Shown: positions 58,883 to 64,000 of the stretch, one piece after another
Layout of the letters: each line of letters starts with the position of its first letter
Numbering within the stretch: position 1 is the stretch's first letter
NCBI GenBank assembly: GCA_030248135.1
Contig: JASANC010004111.1
Location: 33,778-97,777 of the forward strand
Source: Theristus sp. LFF4_11
Lineage: Eukaryota; Nematoda; Chromadorea; Monhysterida; Xyalidae
Length of the DNA stretch: 64,000 nucleotides
Direction: 5' to 3'
Translations under genes and position numbers: made by a program
Notes under the pieces: model-generated
The model's database searches: none
Told to the model about the DNA's origin: nothing
The model's input: only the letters and a program-made list of their open reading frames with translations

Positions 58883-60671
58883 TCTATATTATTAAATTTA
58901 CAAAGTGTCTGTCTGTGGCACTTTTTTGCAATTTGAATTGGCGCCCATTTTTGCTACTTAAGAAAACTCCATCTCAATTTCCTTAACCTATTTTTTTAGT
59001 AAATGCCAGTTGAGATTGTTTTCTCAAAACGTCGCTCTTTATATAGCTGAAGTCATCATGATACTCTTTGGACAACAGAGACAGTTCAGCGCAGCATAGG
59101 CAAATGGAAGCGTGGCTGATCAAAGCTTGATGATCGACTGGGAAAGATGTAACAAAACCGTCTTTGAAAAAAGTTTGAACTTTTTTGTTTTTAAAAATCG
59201 GGTTGCAAAACGCACATCGACATCGGCATTGCAAGTTGCACTTTGGATTCAAAACAAGTAAATTTCATTGAAATTGATACTCCATGTTTCATTTTCAAAT
59301 TGATACTCCATGCTTATGAGCGATAATTTCACCGTAACGCTTGATGGGCAACTGGCAATTGTTGCCGCTCAAAACTTGACGAGCGACTGCGAAAGATGTA
59401 ACAAAACCGTCTTTGAAAAAAGTTTGTTTTTAATTGGGTCGAAATGGTATTTACCATCCATTTTCACTTTGCAAAATGTTTGGGTCATGTTGGGGTAAAC
59501 GGGTAAAAAAGAAGCAATGGCTGCAAAACGAAATTATAAACGTCACTTTTTTGTTTTTTCTATTCATTTTCACTTTAGAAAAAAAAAGGGTTTGCGTATG
59601 TTAGGGTAACCGGGTAAAAGAAGCATTAACTTTTTAAAACGGGTATTTTTTAATGAAAAAAACGTTAATTTTTATATTTTTTATTCAATCTTACTTAACT
59701 TACAAAAAGGCTTGACTTAGGTTAGGGTGAACGGGTAAAAATAGCAAAATCATAAACTTTGCATTTTCACTTCACAAAAAAGGCTTGGCTTAGGTAAACG
59801 GGTAAAAAAGCATTAGCTTTTTAAAACGGTTAAATAAAAAAAACGTTAGTTTTTATATTTTTTATTCAATTTTAGTTCACTTACAAAAAAGATTGATTTA
59901 GGTTAGGGTGAACGGATAAAAATAGCAAAATCATAAACTTCGCATTTTCACTTTACAAAAAAGGCTTGGCTTAGGTAAACGGGTAAAAAGCATTAGCTTT
60001 TTAAAACGGATAAATGAAAAAAACGTTAGTTTTTATATTTTTTATTCAATTTTACTTCATTTACAAAAAGGCTTGCCTTCGGTTAGAGTAAACGGGTAAA
60101 AATAGCAAAATCATAAACTTTGCATTTTCACTTTACAAAAAAGGCTTGGCTTAGGTAAACGGGTAAAAAAACATTAGCTTTTAAAAACGGGTAAATAAAA
60201 AAGACGTTAGTTTTTATATTTTTTATTCAATTTTAGTTCACTTACAAAAAAGATTGATTTAGGTTAGGGTGAACGGATAAAAATAGCAAAATCATAAACT
60301 TTGCATTTTCACATTACAAAAAAGGCTTGGCTTAGGTAAACGGGTAAAAAAGCATTAGCTTTTTAAAACGGGTAAATGAAAAAAACGTTAGTTTTTTTAT
60401 TTTTTATTCAATTTTACTTCACTTACAAAAAGGCTTGCCTTCGGTTAGAGTAAACGGGTAAAAATAGCAAAATCATAAACTTCGCATTTTTTTATTTATT
60501 TAAATACATTAAAAAATATTGTATTGTAGGCGACTTCACGGCAGCACAAGGTAAATTTTCTTCAGGGTTATTATTCAGTAAACGTTACTGTTTTTTCTTT
60601 CTAAGTCAATGCCACTTCACCAAAAAGGCTTGGCATTGATTAAGCCACATACGCTCGGGTCAATAGGCTAG
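58883..60671 (+). mobile_element. Non-autonomous Helitron, copy 4 (older)
   Basis: Begins TCTATATTATTAAATTTAC after an A and ends GGGTCAATAGGCTAG before a T. The 3' hairpin is degraded (ACATACGCTCGGG in place of the GC stem), so it is an older copy. The interior has about six ~175-bp repeats with CTTACAAAAAGGCTTG, TTAGGTTAGGGTGAACGGGT and TAGCAAAATCATAAACTT. The 5' portion (TTTTTTGCAATTTGAATTGG) is shared with the elements at 3566 and 4911. Confidence 0.72.
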
Positions 60672-63600
60672 TCTTTTATTAATCTAACTTGCATCACAGA
60701 GGCATATAAGATGATTACTGGATAAATAATTGATGGATCTGTAACAGGTGAGAACGAAAATTTTGCCCTCGCTCTTGTTGCGCTGATTGCAATTGCGAAT
60801 TACGTGATGGAGAACGTTTGTTATATACAAAAACAGAAAACAAACTGTCCCACATAAACTGGAATTGACATGATTATGCATCGCTTCGCTCACACTACCA
60901 ACGGTAGATTGAGTGCGCTTAAATGGAAATGCGCTTCAAGAAAGTGCTACATTAATGGTAGAAACGATTTTCAATTATCAAAGTACTCTTGCCTGAGTAC
61001 AACACCTCACAAGCTTTAATACCACATGAAAGTAGCGTCATGCTTGTGGGCATCTTCAACGGTCATCGAAAACCAAAACAAATAACATCACACTAAATGC
61101 AAAAAACAAGAGCCGAAAAAAAACCCAGCGCACTAAACGGAGCAGGGCGGATCACAATAATAATTTGCATGTTTGCTCGTATGTACATGTTTGCAAGTGT
61201 GATTGAATCGGCTATTCGAATGCACCCGAGCAGACGCGCGCAGTCAATGGTGGGGGATGCAAATGCGCAAGTGCGTGTCGAGAATACAAATCAGGTGCAA
61301 ATTGAGCGGCGTGAACCGGGGCATATTGTTCTTGCAACGTCTCGGTGGTCGGGTCGCTGGGGAATATCGCACAATATGCAAATATACATGGCATTGGGAG
61401 ACATGGTCAAAAGGGCAGCGCATGGCACCATCACCACATCACACCACTCCAACTGCACGACAATACAACCGAAAAGATGATGGACAACATTGTTATGGAA
61501 CAGCCGACAGTGCGAACCAGCAAGAATAAACACTTCGCCGCCATGGTACATGGCCGCAAGTCCACATCGGCTGCTGAATAGCGACGAAATTTCTACTGTT
61601 TCCACTTTTGCGACATATTGGCGAGTAAACTCTTGGACAAGAGACCATTTTAAACAGCGGGCTCGAGAGAGAGAGAGAAGCTGAGCCAAAGAGTGCGCGG
61701 CAAAGCGGCCACATGAAGAGGCAACGATGTATGACATAAACAATGTGTTATAGTATGTGTGTGTGTGCGGTGCATCCGAAAAGAAAAGCCGATGAAACAA
61801 GCGCATGAAACACAACAGACAAGCCGGCTACAATGACGGGGCAGTTGTGATAAAATCAGGAACAAGGAAGCCAGAGCAAGTGCGGAAAATGCAAAAAGGT
61901 CGCTGTCGAAGCAAAGGCGACGCACAGTATAGTATCGACGTGCGCTATTGTATGGGTTGCATGGTGTCGACAGTCAATATTGTCGCAAGATGTGGAACAC
62001 GGCGACGGAACAAACGAACGAAGCACGCTTGTGCAAACTGCAAAGGCCTGCTTCTTTCAATGGAACTTGAAATAAAACTACCATTGGCGAAAAGTTGGGC
62101 TTTCGGAACGTCAACATACTCGGCAATACTTTTCATGGTTTTTTTGATCAAACGAATGATTCGTTCTGATTCTGATGAATAATAACGTTGGTAAACGGTA
62201 AACTAAAGCGATTGTTGCTCAGATTTCACATATCTACGGAAGTTCATTGTGAAAGTTGAGAAAAATAAAGAGGCGATTGTGTGTACCAGCCTTCAGACTC
62301 GTACACTATTCATCTTTTTCTAGGGTCTAGTGATATGTGCGATCTTGAAAGACAACACCGCCCGCGAGATATCTAACTAGCGGATTGAGCAGGGATACAG
62401 AAGAACCAGAAATAGAAACGAATACAGCGTCCATGCGCAAGAACGAACGAAACGAAGGCTAATGATTGCGTGACCAACATGCCATTAACAAGCCCGCGCC
62501 AGGGCAAACGACTCGAGAAATGAAAAACGGCTAAGACAAACGAAGGCATCCACTGCTCAATATGGATGGATCGGGTCTCTACATTGAATATGACGTGTTG
62601 AGAGATGTGAAGTGGAAGAGAACCGGTCAGAACAGATCTATACCAGGCCAGACAGCCAGGCATAACACGGCACACAGCCCTGCAAACACATCATCATATG
62701 CGAATATGCTGATTCACTATTCATGAGCAAGTTCGTTTCCGGCCCATAGCCTCTGTTTGTGTAAATGTGTTTCCTTTTTCTGCTCTTCAGCTTCAGCAAC
62801 ATACATTCTTCTTTCATGAAGCCACCAATGAAAATAAATTAGCCACTGTGTTGCTGTTGTTGTGTAACAAACAATAACATGGAAATTGACATTTCGCTCG
62901 CTCAATCAGTATGCGCAGCACAGCCACAATGCATACATGCTCAGATACATGCTGACGGCCCGCTGGCTTTACAAGCCGCAATTTACAGATTAAACGGCCG
63001 ATATAACGACATAAGCAGTGCACAGATTGCCATATCGCGTTTCACTGTTACGCGCAAGAAACGACACTACCGCATTTTCTTGTGGGCTAGCAATTTATCA
63101 TAACTAAATCCAAAATAAAGAAATCAATTATCGTACAATATTGGAAATTTGGTGCTGATTTCGCAGAAATTTACTACTAATCACCTTTGTGTGTTGCTTC
63201 AGTGTTAGATATAACATAGTTCACTAGTGGAGACGGTATTGGGGGAAGGGGTGTTGTAATCACGTTCTCATGTTAGCGCGTTGTAATAAAATTACAAGAC
63301 GACAACGGTGCGAATAAGAGTTAAAAAGGTAACGACAGAACAGAACCATAGTCCAAGTTTCGTGCTTGCAACACATACCAAAACAATAATTCTCCGAGAA
63401 AACTTTTGAAAAGTAAAACGTCCCGGTCATTGTTTGGTGTGTGAGAAGGGAAAACACGATATCAGCCATAACAAGGTGCCATAAACGTCACTATTTTTGA
63501 ACAACAAAACATGTTATAAATTTTCTTCGGCAGTCTGCGGCCCAGGTTTTTTCAAAGTCGGCGAGATACAATTTGCATCCGTCAATCGAGAAAAATTGAC

Positions 63601-64000
63601 AAAGCTATATGCGCGATTTTTTTAAAACGCTGGTGAAAAACCAAAATTGATTTGAAACGCCGTTTTGTATTTTTTTGAGTAGGGTTCGCATGGGAAATAA
63701 AACCATTTTTCAAGAAAAAACGTGCAGGCATTGCTGTGAACTGATGGACTGTATGTATGTACTGCACCGGCACGGTCTTGTCTCGTGTTATAGCATACTA
63801 CCGTTCATGGAGACGTGTCTTGTAACGTACATACGTCAGTATCAACAGGCCTATAAAGAGTCAAGACTGTAGGCACCAATTTTAAAAGTTCGTTGCCGCG
63901 CCTCGCACGATGTGGCCTAACTCTATAACATGTCCAACTAGCTGATTGGTTGACGCACGCATTACATTCTCTGCATGGATGCTGTCGGGGCATTATAGAT
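60672..64000. other. Distal upstream DNA, no gene supported
   Basis: AT-moderate sequence with short frames only (for example 61097-61480, 61805-62182 and 62879-63103), none with a domain, splice-consistent structure or signal peptide that I can recognise. A (GA)n run lies at 61667-61680 and a TG run at 61757-61770. An AGCTGATTGGTTGACGC motif of the CCAAT hairpin family lies near 63941. Confidence 0.4.

Noticed and set aside
61097..63103. Several 70-170-codon frames on both strands upstream of ARNT
   Set aside because: They overlap one another on opposite strands, and none shows coding bias, a domain or a consistent exon structure.

Overview
This is animal (metazoan) nuclear DNA of moderate GC content, with intron-rich genes (canonical GT-AG plus two probable GC-AG introns) and many mobile elements. 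A nematode is the best fit: the bHLH and PAS segments of the ARNT gene resemble nematode AHA-1, two genes sit about 0.2 kb apart in an operon-like arrangement, and the first gene resembles DYC-1/NOS1AP. I built the gene models by hand from splice sites and reading phase; all assignments are from memory of the families, not from a search.

Layout. (1) 1.7-16.8 kb, + strand: a NOS1AP/CAPON (DYC-1-like) adaptor gene. Its 8-kb second intron holds two head-to-tail Helitrons, an inverted pair of a conserved 145-bp repeat, a 149-bp satellite invaded by a 228-bp tandem array, and a 173-bp repeat. (2) 17.9-22.0 kb, + strand: a secreted/type I membrane protein with a CUB-like ectodomain, one transmembrane helix and a proline-rich tail. 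(3) 22.9-25.5 kb, - strand: two tandem paralogues of a tiny two-exon single-pass membrane protein that I do not recognise. (4) 25.5-29.5 kb: AT-rich and telomere-like sequence, then the 3' end of a non-LTR retrotransposon. (5) 30.4-40.2 kb, - strand: DGCR6-like, PTCD1-like (mitochondrial PPR protein) and LAP1/LULL1-like (torsin-activator family) genes in a row. (6) 39.3-51.0 kb: the segment between the LAP1 5' end and the ARNT 3' end is present three times, decorated by a 1.7-kb hAT-type foldback element (two copies, same 8-bp target duplication) and a 2.25-kb Helitron. (7) 50.7-58.5 kb, - strand: a complete 13-exon ARNT/AHA-1/Tango gene, 661 codons. (8) 58.5-64 kb: ARNT upstream DNA with another Helitron and no gene that I can support.

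The genes belong to unrelated pathways: neuromuscular adaptor, mitochondrial RNA metabolism, nuclear envelope/ER torsin regulation, and a bHLH-PAS transcription partner. The most informative part is the triplicated LAP1-ARNT interval, where empty and filled sites inside the duplicates give both precise element boundaries and a relative order of events. The most likely undescribed protein family is the tandem pair of micro-membrane proteins.
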